Assembly (NCBI GenBank): GCA_023450085.1
Contig: JAEXHI010000025.1
Location: forward strand, 62,001 to 126,000
Length of the DNA: 64,000 nucleotides
Origin: Bacteroidota bacterium
Lineage (GTDB): Bacteria; Bacteroidota; Bacteroidia; Sphingobacteriales; Sphingobacteriaceae
Direction: 5' to 3'
A program made the position numbers and the translations under genes. Positions 51,843 to 60,505 of the stretch are shown one piece after another. Under the pieces are notes generated by a model. That model saw only the letters and a program-made list of their open reading frames with translations. It made no database searches and had not been told where the DNA came from. The stretch's first letter is position 1. Each line of letters starts with the position of its first letter.

Positions 51843-52901
51843 ATGAATACAATCAACGTAAAAGCGTATGGTACCGAGGCTGCCGACGCTCCATTACAAG
51901 GCCTCAGCATTCCTCGGAGAGAAGTAGCTGCACATGATGTAAAAATCGATATTCTTTATTGCGGTGTATGCCACTCTGATTTACATACTGCCAGAAACGA
52001 ATGGCACAATACCATTTATCCAAATGTACCTGGACACGAAATTGTTGGAAAAGTAGTAAGCGTAGGTAGCCACGTTAAAAAATTCAAAGTGGGCGATACG
52101 GTAGGTATTGGCTGTATCGTAGATTCGTGCCGCGAGTGCCAATATTGCAACGAAGGTTTAGAGCAATTTTGCGAGCCTGGTATGACAGGCACCTATAATG
52201 CGCCAGATAAATATTTACCAAACATTCAAACTTATGGAGGTTACTCAGAAAGCATTGTTGTAGATGAAAACTATGTATTGAGCATTCCAGAAAACCTTGA
52301 CTTAGCGGCTACTGCACCTTTATTATGTGCAGGTATTACCACTTACTCTCCATTAAAACATTGGAACGTAGGTCCAGGTAAAAATGTAGGTATTGTAGGC
52401 ATCGGTGGTTTGGGCCACATGGGTATCAAAATTGCGAAAGCGATGGGTGCTCACGTTGTTGCTTTTACTACGTCGGAAAGTAAATTTAAAGAAGCACAAC
52501 GTTTAGGTGCTGATGAAGTAGTACTTTCTAGCGATCCTGAACAAATGAGTAAATTCAGAGGTAAACTGCACTTCATTTTAGATGCGGTTTCTGCTGAACA
52601 TGATATCAATGCGTATTTAAGCTTACTTCGTGTAGATGGTTCTTTAGCCTTAGTTGGTGCTCCTGAACAACCACTACCAGTAGCAGCATTCAGCGTTATT
52701 TTAGGTCGCAAAAGCTTTGCTGGCTCTATGATTGGTGGTATTGCCGAAACTCAAGAAATGCTTGATTTCTGTGGTAAACACAATATCACTGCTGATATTG
52801 AAATGATTGATATGAACCAAATCAATGAAGCTTATGAACGCTTATTGAAAGGTGATATCAAATATCGCTTTGTAATTGATATGGCTTCGTTGAAAAACTA
52901 A
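51843..52901 (+). CDS. NAD(P)-dependent zinc alcohol dehydrogenase (YahK/cinnamyl-type)
   Basis: 352 residues, cytosolic medium-chain dehydrogenase. Catalytic zinc ligands C43 (GVCHSD) and H65-E66 (PGHEIVGK); structural zinc cysteines C96, C99, C102 and C110; dinucleotide-binding GIGGLGHMGIK near 178. The pattern CGVCHSDLHTARNEW and ILGRKSFAGSMIGGIAETQE is that of the YahK/AdhC-like NADP-dependent aldehyde reductases, which reduce a wide range of aldehydes to alcohols. An AraC regulator lies upstream and a strong terminator 20 bp downstream, so it is monocistronic. Aldehyde detoxification is a likely role. Confidence 0.93.
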   Translation: MNTINVKAYGTEAADAPLQGLSIPRREVAAHDVKIDILYCGVCHSDLHTARNEWHNTIYPNVPGHEIVGKVVSVGSHVKKFKVGDTVGIGCIVDSCRECQYCNEGLEQFCEPGMTGTYNAPDKYLPNIQTYGGYSESIVVDENYVLSIPENLDLAATAPLLCAGITTYSPLKHWNVGPGKNVGIVGIGGLGHMGIKIAKAMGAHVVAFTTSESKFKEAQRLGADEVVLSSDPEQMSKFRGKLHFILDAVSAEHDINAYLSLLRVDGSLALVGAPEQPLPVAAFSVILGRKSFAGSMIGGIAETQEMLDFCGKHNITADIEMIDMNQINEAYERLLKGDIKYRFVIDMASLKN

Positions 52902-52920
52902 CAAAGTTCCGTTGTCAATA

Positions 52921-52956
52921 AAAGCTTCGGCCATCATATAAGATGGCCGAAGCTTT
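52921..52956 (+). terminator. Rho-independent terminator of the alcohol dehydrogenase gene
   Basis: A perfect 15-bp stem AAAGCTTCGGCCATC (52921-52935) / GATGGCCGAAGCTTT (52942-52956), 6-nt loop, then T run and G. Confidence 0.9.
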
Positions 52957-53058
52957 TTTGTTTTTATACTGGGCTATCCAAAATGTACAAACCGCCCTAA
53001 TTGCTACGCTCTCCCTTTCTGGGAGAGATGCCGATAGACAGAGAGGGTACTACTTTTT

Positions 53059-53216
53059 AAACCTCGTAGGTTTTAGAAACCTACGAGGTTTGTAAACCAC
53101 TATCCGTAATCCTTAGCCTCTTGCCGTCATCCCGATTTTATTTCGGGATCGTAATATCCTAGTAGGTTTATGTTTCATTTATGCGATTTAAGATTCCCGC
53201 CTACGCGGGAATGACG
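53059..53216. repeat. Long hairpin and family C copy 4
   Basis: Hairpin with 15-bp arms AAACCTCGTAGGTTT (53059-53073) / AAACCTACGAGGTTT (53077-53091), loop TAG, then family C copy 4 (53125-53216; CGTCATCCCGATTTTATTTC, then GCGGGAATGACG at the end). The same hairpin-then-C order is seen at 50453-50591, on the other side of the AraC-adh pair. The rest of 52957-53245 shows no gene. Confidence 0.85.
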
Positions 53217-53245
53217 CACGGATGAAAGAGACTGCAAAATGAAAC

Positions 53246-53295
53246 AACCCTCTCTCCAGCTCTTCCGAAGCGTCGTGAGAGCTGGAGAGAGGGTT
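53246..53295 (-). terminator. Terminator of the metal-efflux operon
   Basis: A perfect 18-bp stem (arms 53246-53263 and 53278-53295, AACCCTCTCTCCAGCTCT) with a 14-nt loop. On the minus strand it is followed by GTTTCATTTT, 15 bp beyond the adaptor stop. Confidence 0.6.
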
Positions 53296-53309
53296 TCAAA
53301 GCTCATTAC

Positions 53310-54440
53310 CTATTCCTCGTCGCTGGTGTTTTTCAGTTTCATTAATAAAGAGTAAGCCCCTTTTACCACTACTTGCTTGCCTTTTAAATCGGTAGTAATG
53401 GCTGTTTTACCATTTGAACTTTCGCCTACTTGTACTTCTTTCATTACAAATTTACTGGGAGCCGTTTCTTCAAAAACGTAATCTTTGTTTTCAAAGCTTA
53501 CCACTGCTTCTTCTGGTAAGAATTGTACTTTTTGATTTTCGAATTGCAACTCGGCATTCATATACATACCTGGCACTAAGTTCTTATCATACTTTTCAAA
53601 ATGGCAATGTACTTCACTGCTTCCACCCTCACCCACATTGTGACTTACCAAAATTACCTTGGTCTCATATTTTACATCAGGTTTTACATTGGTAAAGGCC
53701 ATAACTTTTTGGCCAATATTTATTTTATGCAAATCCTTTTCAAAAATGGTGAGGGTCAAATGAATATCAGTGGGATTAATCAACTCAAAAATCACATCCG
53801 AAGGGGTCACATACTTTCCAATATTCACATTCACTTTACTCACGTAACCGCTAATAGGTGAATAGATATTAACTGATTTGGAAATCTTACCTTCATGAAG
53901 TTGAGCAGCATTGATATTGATCAGTTTCAACTTTTCAATCAAGGCGGTATGCTCTACCTTAAGATTTTTATATTCCGTTTCTGCCTGCTGCAAGGTTTTA
54001 TCACTATTAGCTTTGCTCAAGTTAAGCTCCTTTTGTCGGGCAAGCTCTTTACTAGCATAATTTAGCCTGTTGCTAATGTTCAAATAGTCTTGCTGCATTT
54101 GGATATACTGTGGATCTTCCATTACGGCAATCACTTGTCCTTTGCTCACCTGTGTACCTGGAAGCATTTTGGTAGATTTAAGGTAGCCACCTAGGGGAAT
54201 ACTTACCGAAACCAAATTTTGCGGTGGTACATCTATCTTACCCTGCAATTTTAGGGTTTCATTGATTTCTCCGAAAGCTACTGCACCAGTTTGCAGATTG
54301 ATATGCTTAGCCTGCTCTGCAGTAAGGCTTACTTCATTTTCGTTCACTTGAACTTCAGGCTTTTCTTTGGTTTCACTGCTACTGCTGCAAGCAAACATCA
54401 TGCTAATGGCCAAAGCTCCTAAATATAATGGGTACTTCAT
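53310..54440 (-). CDS. RND efflux periplasmic adaptor (CusB/CzcB-like), lipoprotein
   Basis: 376 residues. Lipoprotein signal ending MMFAC, C18, then SSSSETKE. Membrane-fusion-protein layout: lipoyl-like/barrel-sandwich halves (GQVIAVMEDPQYIQMQQDYL; SISGYVSKVNVNIGKYVTPS region), a coiled-coil hairpin between them (SNRLNYASKELARQKELNLS), a beta-barrel (LTIFEKDLHKINIGQKVMA) and a membrane-proximal domain (VVSFENKDYVFEETAPSKF). It links the inner-membrane RND pump to the outer-membrane channel. It starts 1 bp after the pump stop, so the two are coupled. Metal efflux is inferred from the pump type. Confidence 0.9.
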   Translation of the reverse strand: MKYPLYLGALAISMMFACSSSSETKEKPEVQVNENEVSLTAEQAKHINLQTGAVAFGEINETLKLQGKIDVPPQNLVSVSIPLGGYLKSTKMLPGTQVSKGQVIAVMEDPQYIQMQQDYLNISNRLNYASKELARQKELNLSKANSDKTLQQAETEYKNLKVEHTALIEKLKLININAAQLHEGKISKSVNIYSPISGYVSKVNVNIGKYVTPSDVIFELINPTDIHLTLTIFEKDLHKINIGQKVMAFTNVKPDVKYETKVILVSHNVGEGGSSEVHCHFEKYDKNLVPGMYMNAELQFENQKVQFLPEEAVVSFENKDYVFEETAPSKFVMKEVQVGESSNGKTAITTDLKGKQVVVKGAYSLLMKLKNTSDEE

Positions 54441-54441
54441 G

Positions 54442-57400
54442 TTATTGCGCTAAAAGGTAATTAAGTTCTGTAATGCTTTTGTTCAATTGTTGGATGGCTT
54501 CAAAATAGCTCTCCCTAATGGCAATGGCCTGGTTGTTTAACATGGTCCATTCCAAATAATTGATTTCTCCGTTCTGTAATTGCTTGTTTAAGGTGGCAGT
54601 AATTTCCTTGGCCGTTTTTAAACCATCTTTTTCCAACCCGTCTACAATATTCAGCTGTTGCTGGTATTGTACATAAACCGCTTTCAAATTAGTATTGACT
54701 TGTTTATTGGCATTTTCCGTTTCCGATTTTCGATATTCCTGATAAACCTTGGCCGATTTAACTTTATTACGTTGCGAGCCTCCAAACAACGGAATACTTA
54801 AACCCAATTGAAAGGATTGGAAACGGTCGCTTTGATCAAATTTGATATCGTCTCTTAGCGTAGTATTATTGTACCCTATGTTAAATTCTGGCAACAGTTT
54901 GGCTTGCTCTGCTTTGGTACTGGCCAATGCTGCTTTCTCTTCCTGTTGCTGAAGTTTAATTAATGGATGATTGCTCCAATTCAATGTATCGGTAAAGGCT
55001 GTAACCACTCTCAAGTGAGCTGCCTTTGGCACCAACAATAACGGACTGTTGATCAAAAAGGCCAATTGCTGTTGTAAGGTCAATTCCTGTACATGTAAGT
55101 TTTTAAGCTTGGTATTTACCTGTAGCAATTGATTTTCGGCACTCGCTTTTTCCAACAAATTGCTCTCCCCGCTCTTTAACCTTAGCTCGGCTAATTGCTT
55201 CAATTTTCGATAAGCGCTATCGGCCTGCTGGTAAAGCTTTTGTTGTTGTGCTACTACTAACAGCTCATAAAACACCTGTGTGGTAATTTTTGTGAGCTCG
55301 GCCTTGCTTAACTCTTTTCGTAGTAAAGCCGCCTTCCATTCTTCCAGCAGTTTGTCTTTTTGCCTAGCATAAACATTTGGCAAACTAAAGCTTTGGTTAA
55401 CACTCAACTTATTGTCCACTAAATTGCTATTAAATTTACCATACTCGCCATTAATGTTTAGCGGTGCAATGGTAGTGGCAGTTTTACTCAATTGTTGGTT
55501 ATAGTCGGCCATTAACTGACTGCTTTTTAAACTGATGTTGTTTTTATACAAACTATCTAGCGTAGCCCCTAGTGTAATACTTTGTTGGGCATTGGCCGAA
55601 GAAAAACCAAAGCAAAGTAGGATAATTGTCAATGCCTTAAGGTGTTTCTTTTTCCTTTTTAAACCTTTTTCAAAGCTTACATACAAGATCGGAAGCACAA
55701 ATAAAGTGAGTAAAGTGGCAATCATTAACCCGCCAATCACTACCGTAGCTAAAGGTCTTTGTACCGAAGCACCTGCCCCATTACTGATGGCCATTGGCAA
55801 GAAACCCAATGAAGCCACAAAAGCAGTCATAAGCACCGGTCTTAAACGGGTTTTGGTTCCTTCTAACACTACTTTTTTCATATCCTGTTCTCCAGTTTTT
55901 TTAATATTGTTAAACTCGGCAACCAGTACAATACCATTCAATACCGCAATACCAAATAATGCAATAAAACCTACTCCAGCACTGATACTGAAAGGCAAAC
56001 CACGTAAAGCCAAAAGGAAAATACCACCAATGGCAGATAATGGAATAGCGGTATAAATCAACAAACCATATTTGATGGAACCGAAAGCAAAATAAAGCAA
56101 CAAGAAAATCAGGATAAGTGATACCGGTACGGCAATCATTAGCCTTGACTTAGCTTCATTAAGGTTTTCGAAGGAACCACCGTACGTAATCATATAACCT
56201 GTAGGCAATTTAATTTCGGCATTTACCTTTTCCTGCAGCTCATTCACAATGCTTTCCACGTCACGGCCACTCACATTAAAACCTACCAAAATACGGCGTT
56301 TGGTATCTTCACGTTGAATTTGACTAGGGCTATTCAACAGCTCCACCGAAGCTACTTGAGCCAATGGAATTTGATTACCATATGGGGTTGGTATCAATAG
56401 GTTCTGAACATCCTTAATGCTTTTTCGCTTATCATTTTGTAAACGAACCACCAAATCAAAACGTTTTTCACCTTCAAACACCAAGCCGGTGCTTTGTCCT
56501 GCAAATGCCGTATTGATATTTCGGTTAATGTCGGCGATGTTTAAACCGTATTGAGCAATAGCTGCTCTGTTGTACTGAATTACAATTTGAGGTGTTCCAG
56601 AAATTTGCTCTACATAAATTTCAGTAGCACCCTCTACCTTTCTCACCAAGTTGCCCAACTTTTTAGAGTATAATGCTAGCGTATCGAAGTCCTCTCCAAA
56701 AATCTTACACACCACATCCTGTCTTGCGCCAGTCATTAATTCGTTAAAACGCATTTGTACAGGAAATTGAAAACTGGTGGTTATGCCTGGAATTTCGCTA
56801 GCTGCCTTGCCCATCTTTTCCGATAACTCTTCAAAAGTCTTGGCTGAAGTCCATTCATTTTTAGGTTTCAGGTTAATGATCATATCACCCATGTCCATCG
56901 GCAATGGTTCAGTAGGCACCTCGCTACTTCCAATCTTCGAAACAATATTCTTCACTTCCGGAAATCTTGCCTTTAAAATACCCGCCACCTTTTGCACATT
57001 CTCAATAGTAGTATTTAAATTACTTCCGGAAAGCACCCTGGTTTCTACCGCATAATCTCCTTCTTCAATGGACGGGATAAACTCGCCACCTAAATTAGAC
57101 AGGATCACTACCGCAGCAACAAACAAAGCCAATACTAGGCCAATGACCATTTTAGGAATGCCCAACACTTTGCGTAACATCCTCGAATAGCTATTCTCTA
57201 CCTTGGCCATCACCTTATCGGAAATGTTAGGTGCAGTTTTGATCTTCTTGCTCAAAAACAAACTAGAGATCATAGGAATATAGGTTAACGAAAGGATAAA
57301 CGCTCCTAGTAAAGCAAAGGCTACCGTTTGCGCCATAGGTTTAAACATTTTTCCTTCAATTCCCTGTAAACTGAAAATAGGCAGGTAAACGATCAGGATA

Positions 57401-58773
57401 ATGATTTGGCCAAATACGGCGCTATTCATCATTTTGGAAGAAGCACTTTTTACTTCTAGATCCATTTCATTTTGTTTGAGGATGGATAGGCCCGCAAACT
57501 TTTTGCTGTGACTCAGCTGGTGCATTACCGCTTCCACAATAATCACCGCCCCGTCTACAATTAATCCAAAATCCAAGGCTCCCAAGCTCATGAGGTTACC
57601 ACTTACTCCAAACAAGTTCATCATGATAATGGCGAACAACATGGACAATGGAATCACTGAAGCAACAATGAAGCCCGCCCTGAAATTGCCCAAAAATATC
57701 ACCAGTACAAACACCACAATCAATGCGCCTTCCAGCAAATTGGTTTCTACCGTTTTAATGGCATTGTTTACCATACTGGTACGATCTAAGAAAGGCACAA
57801 TCTCTACACCTTCAGGAAGCGTTTTTTCTATTTGTTTGATTTTAGCTTTGATATCGTCAATCACCACGTTACTATTGGCACCTTTTAGCATCATTACAAT
57901 AGCGCCAGAAACCTCACCTTCATTATTAAAGGTTAATGCGCCGTACCTGGTGGCATAGCCGATTTCGATATTGGCCACATCCCTGATGAGCAATGGCGTA
58001 GAGCCTTGATTATTTTTTACGACAATGTTTTCGATATCTTCTTTACTACCAATCAACCCTTCACTTCTAATGTAAAGCACGGTAGATTGTTTTTCGATAT
58101 AAGCACCACCTGTATTTTGATTGTTGTTTTCCAACGCATCAAAAATATCGCTGATGGTTACTTTGTGCGCCACCAATTTATTAGGGTCAATGGTTACCTG
58201 ATATTGCTTAAGCTTACCACCAAAACTACTCACTTCGGCTACGCCTTTTACACCTAATAACTGACGCCTGATTACCCAATCTTGAATGGTACGTAATTCG
58301 GTAATGTCATATCGTTTTTCATAGCCTTTTTTAGGTTTTACAGCATATTGGTAAATTTCGCCCAATCCTGTAGAGATGGGGCCCATCTCTGGTTTCCCAA
58401 TACCTTGTGGAATTTGCTCCTGTACCACCAACAAACGTTCTGCTACTTGTTGTCGGGCCCAGTATACATCTACATCATCGTTAAAAACAAGGGTCACTAA
58501 AGATAGTCCAAAACGGCTGTAGCTTCTGATTTCTTTAATTCCAGCAATATTGCTGTTGGCCTGTTCCACTGGAAAAGTAACCAATCTTTCAATATCGGTA
58601 GCACCATAGGAAGGCGCTGTAGTGATGATCTGTACCTGATTATTGGTAATATCGGGTACGGCATCAATAGGTAATTTGGTAAGCTCAAAGCTACCATATA
58701 TGATTAGGCTGATGGTAAATAGCCCAATAATGAGTTTATTCTTGATAGAAAACTCAATAATTCTATTCAGCAT
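54442..58773 (-). CDS. CusA/CzcA-type heavy-metal RND pump fused to a TolC-like outer-membrane domain
   Basis: 1443 residues. About 1-1040 is a complete HME-RND antiporter: KLPIDAVPDITNNQVQI near the start, two periplasmic porter halves, and the TM4 motif DFGLIVDGAVIIVEA at about 400-414 with the acidic residues used for proton coupling. About 1060-1443 is an outer-membrane efflux protein of TolC type (repeated helical hairpins, SLPLFGGSQRNKVKSAKVYQ-like patterns). The two are joined by a hydrophobic stretch with ANAQQ at its end (about 1042-1062), like an internal signal peptide. Such fusions are common in Bacteroidota. Exports divalent metals (Zn, Co, Ni, or Cu/Ag); the motif alone does not decide which. 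Confidence 0.92.
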   Translation of the reverse strand: MLNRIIEFSIKNKLIIGLFTISLIIYGSFELTKLPIDAVPDITNNQVQIITTAPSYGATDIERLVTFPVEQANSNIAGIKEIRSYSRFGLSLVTLVFNDDVDVYWARQQVAERLLVVQEQIPQGIGKPEMGPISTGLGEIYQYAVKPKKGYEKRYDITELRTIQDWVIRRQLLGVKGVAEVSSFGGKLKQYQVTIDPNKLVAHKVTISDIFDALENNNQNTGGAYIEKQSTVLYIRSEGLIGSKEDIENIVVKNNQGSTPLLIRDVANIEIGYATRYGALTFNNEGEVSGAIVMMLKGANSNVVIDDIKAKIKQIEKTLPEGVEIVPFLDRTSMVNNAIKTVETNLLEGALIVVFVLVIFLGNFRAGFIVASVIPLSMLFAIIMMNLFGVSGNLMSLGALDFGLIVDGAVIIVEAVMHQLSHSKKFAGLSILKQNEMDLEVKSASSKMMNSAVFGQIIILIVYLPIFSLQGIEGKMFKPMAQTVAFALLGAFILSLTYIPMISSLFLSKKIKTAPNISDKVMAKVENSYSRMLRKVLGIPKMVIGLVLALFVAAVVILSNLGGEFIPSIEEGDYAVETRVLSGSNLNTTIENVQKVAGILKARFPEVKNIVSKIGSSEVPTEPLPMDMGDMIINLKPKNEWTSAKTFEELSEKMGKAASEIPGITTSFQFPVQMRFNELMTGARQDVVCKIFGEDFDTLALYSKKLGNLVRKVEGATEIYVEQISGTPQIVIQYNRAAIAQYGLNIADINRNINTAFAGQSTGLVFEGEKRFDLVVRLQNDKRKSIKDVQNLLIPTPYGNQIPLAQVASVELLNSPSQIQREDTKRRILVGFNVSGRDVESIVNELQEKVNAEIKLPTGYMITYGGSFENLNEAKSRLMIAVPVSLILIFLLLYFAFGSIKYGLLIYTAIPLSAIGGIFLLALRGLPFSISAGVGFIALFGIAVLNGIVLVAEFNNIKKTGEQDMKKVVLEGTKTRLRPVLMTAFVASLGFLPMAISNGAGASVQRPLATVVIGGLMIATLLTLFVLPILYVSFEKGLKRKKKHLKALTIILLCFGFSSANAQQSITLGATLDSLYKNNISLKSSQLMADYNQQLSKTATTIAPLNINGEYGKFNSNLVDNKLSVNQSFSLPNVYARQKDKLLEEWKAALLRKELSKAELTKITTQVFYELLVVAQQQKLYQQADSAYRKLKQLAELRLKSGESNLLEKASAENQLLQVNTKLKNLHVQELTLQQQLAFLINSPLLLVPKAAHLRVVTAFTDTLNWSNHPLIKLQQQEEKAALASTKAEQAKLLPEFNIGYNNTTLRDDIKFDQSDRFQSFQLGLSIPLFGGSQRNKVKSAKVYQEYRKSETENANKQVNTNLKAVYVQYQQQLNIVDGLEKDGLKTAKEITATLNKQLQNGEINYLEWTMLNNQAIAIRESYFEAIQQLNKSITELNYLLAQ

Positions 58774-58834
58774 GTAAAAATGGGGATAATCGTTTCTAAT
58801 TAATCATTACGGCTTCATAAGTGCCGTTTAAGTA

Positions 58835-59233
58835 TTAAGAAAAGATTACAGATTTTGGCGGTTGCCAAATTTTTCCGGCATAAGCGGAATTTGGAACATG
58901 ATCATTATTGATCAATATCTTTTGTTTGGGCAATAGCTGATAAACTTTTTTAAGGCTCAACCCAAAAGATGGTGGCAAAGCAGGACTTAAGCCATTTGCG
59001 GCCGAAAGCCCATGCGCTTTAAAAGGGAGTTGATTATCTCTAGCCTCATCATTATCCGTATGCGGAATATCGTTATAATGATGCTCTAAATACGCAAAGA
59101 AAGTAATGTCGCTATCTAAGTTCTTATGTTCAAAATAATGTTGAAAGAGCACAGGAATCTTGGCCAGCTCCTGTAATTCAGTAGAGGAAAGCAAGTATAA
59201 GCTCAATAGCAATATGTGGAGGGCTCTTTTCAA
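58835..59233 (-). CDS. Small protein of the metal-efflux operon, TTG start
   Basis: About 132 residues from TTG 59233 (MKRALHILLLSLYLLSSTEL if TTG is read as Met). A signal-peptide-like or membrane N-terminus is followed by FQHYFEHKNLDSDITFFAYL and EHHYNDIPHTDNDEARDN, rich in His and Asp. Small His-containing proteins of this kind precede czcA/cusA genes in other Bacteroidota, suggesting periplasmic metal binding; I rely on recollection for that. There is no ATG. A longer frame from TTG 59269 is rejected because those bases form the -33 element of a perfect promoter. The pump follows after 61 bp. Confidence 0.65.
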   Translation of the reverse strand: MKRALHILLLSLYLLSSTELQELAKIPVLFQHYFEHKNLDSDITFFAYLEHHYNDIPHTDNDEARDNQLPFKAHGLSAANGLSPALPPSFGLSLKKVYQLLPKQKILINNDHVPNSAYAGKIWQPPKSVIFS

Positions 59234-59239
59234 CGCCCC

Positions 59240-59269
59240 CAAAATTAGCCAAATGTGGTAAAAATGCAA
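59240..59269 (-). promoter_or_regulatory. Bacteroidota-type promoter of the metal-efflux operon
   Basis: On the minus strand, TTG (59269-59267), 19 nt, then TAATTTTG (59247-59240): an exact consensus match. The first in-frame start downstream is TTG 59233, only 6 nt after the -7 element, so the transcript would be nearly leaderless. Confidence 0.7.
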
Positions 59270-59382
59270 TGAGTGGTAGCCAATTGTTACACAAATGCTA
59301 ACACATTAAAGAATAAAGGATAGAAAGCCGTCCACATGTAGCAAATCCAATCACGATATTGCATCTAGACTTTTACAGTATG

Positions 59383-60369
59383 TCAGTTTTGTATCCTAAG
59401 ACTTTCTGTTTCGATTACGAATCCTGGGATTTTGCCAATTTGATATTGAATACTTAAGCAGCTTTGACCAACTGGCACTGCTGGTTTTACTAATTTCAAA
59501 ATGGTAAGCGAACTTTCATTCAAACCAAGTTTCATACCTTTATAAATTTGAATTTCCGTAAAGTAGCATAACCTATCACCTTGTGCCAAATCTACTTCAA
59601 CATCTATCTTTTCGAACATCTCTTGGCCAATCTCAGCTCTTTTAAGCAACTCAACAATTAAAGACTGATTAAATTGAATAAGGGGCTTGAGCGGCATTAA
59701 TCCTTTACCACCTTCTTGTTTACATAAGGCTACCTTAATTTCCTGTGGCAAATACAAAGCGCTATCTTTTAGCTGTTGGGCCAAGTTCATCATGATGCTT
59801 ACCTGCGGTTCTCTAAACAATGCCAAATTCATCGTTTCGCTCAAAACAATATCTACGTCGCAGTTTTTTAACGTATAATTTGTGGCATCAACCAATTCCA
59901 AATCTTTTACATAGGGCAACAGATCTAATTTTTGCAACAAGTTATGCAGCTTCTCATAACTATTTTTGTTAATCTCTAACAAGGTAAATTGTACTTCGGT
60001 AGGCTGAAAGGTAAGCATAATGGGCAATGCCAGTGCTGCAAATGGTCCAGTTCCAGCATAAAGCACATGCACCGTCTTTTTTCCCTTGCCCTGCACATCT
60101 TTAATAGCTTGCGCTAGTCCTTTCACAAACCTTTGAGTCCTAAAAATCTCTTTCACACAACAGGCAGCCCAAAATGTCCCCACGGCATTGCCTTTTTCAG
60201 TTTCTACATGCGCTCTATCCTGCTCGCTATCGGGATCAATACCTACCATTTCACACAATAATTGGTGGTATTTTGTTATAGCGGGAGCTAGTGCATCATG
60301 AAAATCTCCTTCTAGTAAAATGTCCTTAGAAACCGAAAGCAATTGCTTCTTAAATTCAAGTTCGAGCAT
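59383..60369 (-). CDS. SAM-dependent methyltransferase-like protein
   Basis: 328 residues, cytosolic. A class I methyltransferase core is visible: motif I VHVLYAGTGPFAALALP (glycines at 106-108), acidic post-I residue E132 (TLLEINKNSY), and LSETMN at 176-181, similar in place to the SExxx loop of protein arginine methyltransferases. A beta-rich C-terminal half (about 200-328), as in PRMTs, follows. I do not recognise a characterised family, so substrate is open: protein, small molecule or none. Single gene, divergent from the SIR2-like gene. Confidence 0.6.
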   Translation of the reverse strand: MLELEFKKQLLSVSKDILLEGDFHDALAPAITKYHQLLCEMVGIDPDSEQDRAHVETEKGNAVGTFWAACCVKEIFRTQRFVKGLAQAIKDVQGKGKKTVHVLYAGTGPFAALALPIMLTFQPTEVQFTLLEINKNSYEKLHNLLQKLDLLPYVKDLELVDATNYTLKNCDVDIVLSETMNLALFREPQVSIMMNLAQQLKDSALYLPQEIKVALCKQEGGKGLMPLKPLIQFNQSLIVELLKRAEIGQEMFEKIDVEVDLAQGDRLCYFTEIQIYKGMKLGLNESSLTILKLVKPAVPVGQSCLSIQYQIGKIPGFVIETESLRIQN

Positions 60370-60505
60370 TATTTTTTTTATGATTGAGCCTTATTTTAAG
60401 ACATAATGATTAATAGCAATAAAGCTACAAATAAAAATGCTTGCCTTAAGAATACCAAAGCAATGAACTAAAAATAATATCTTCGTTTTAATCAAATACG
60501 TCGAA

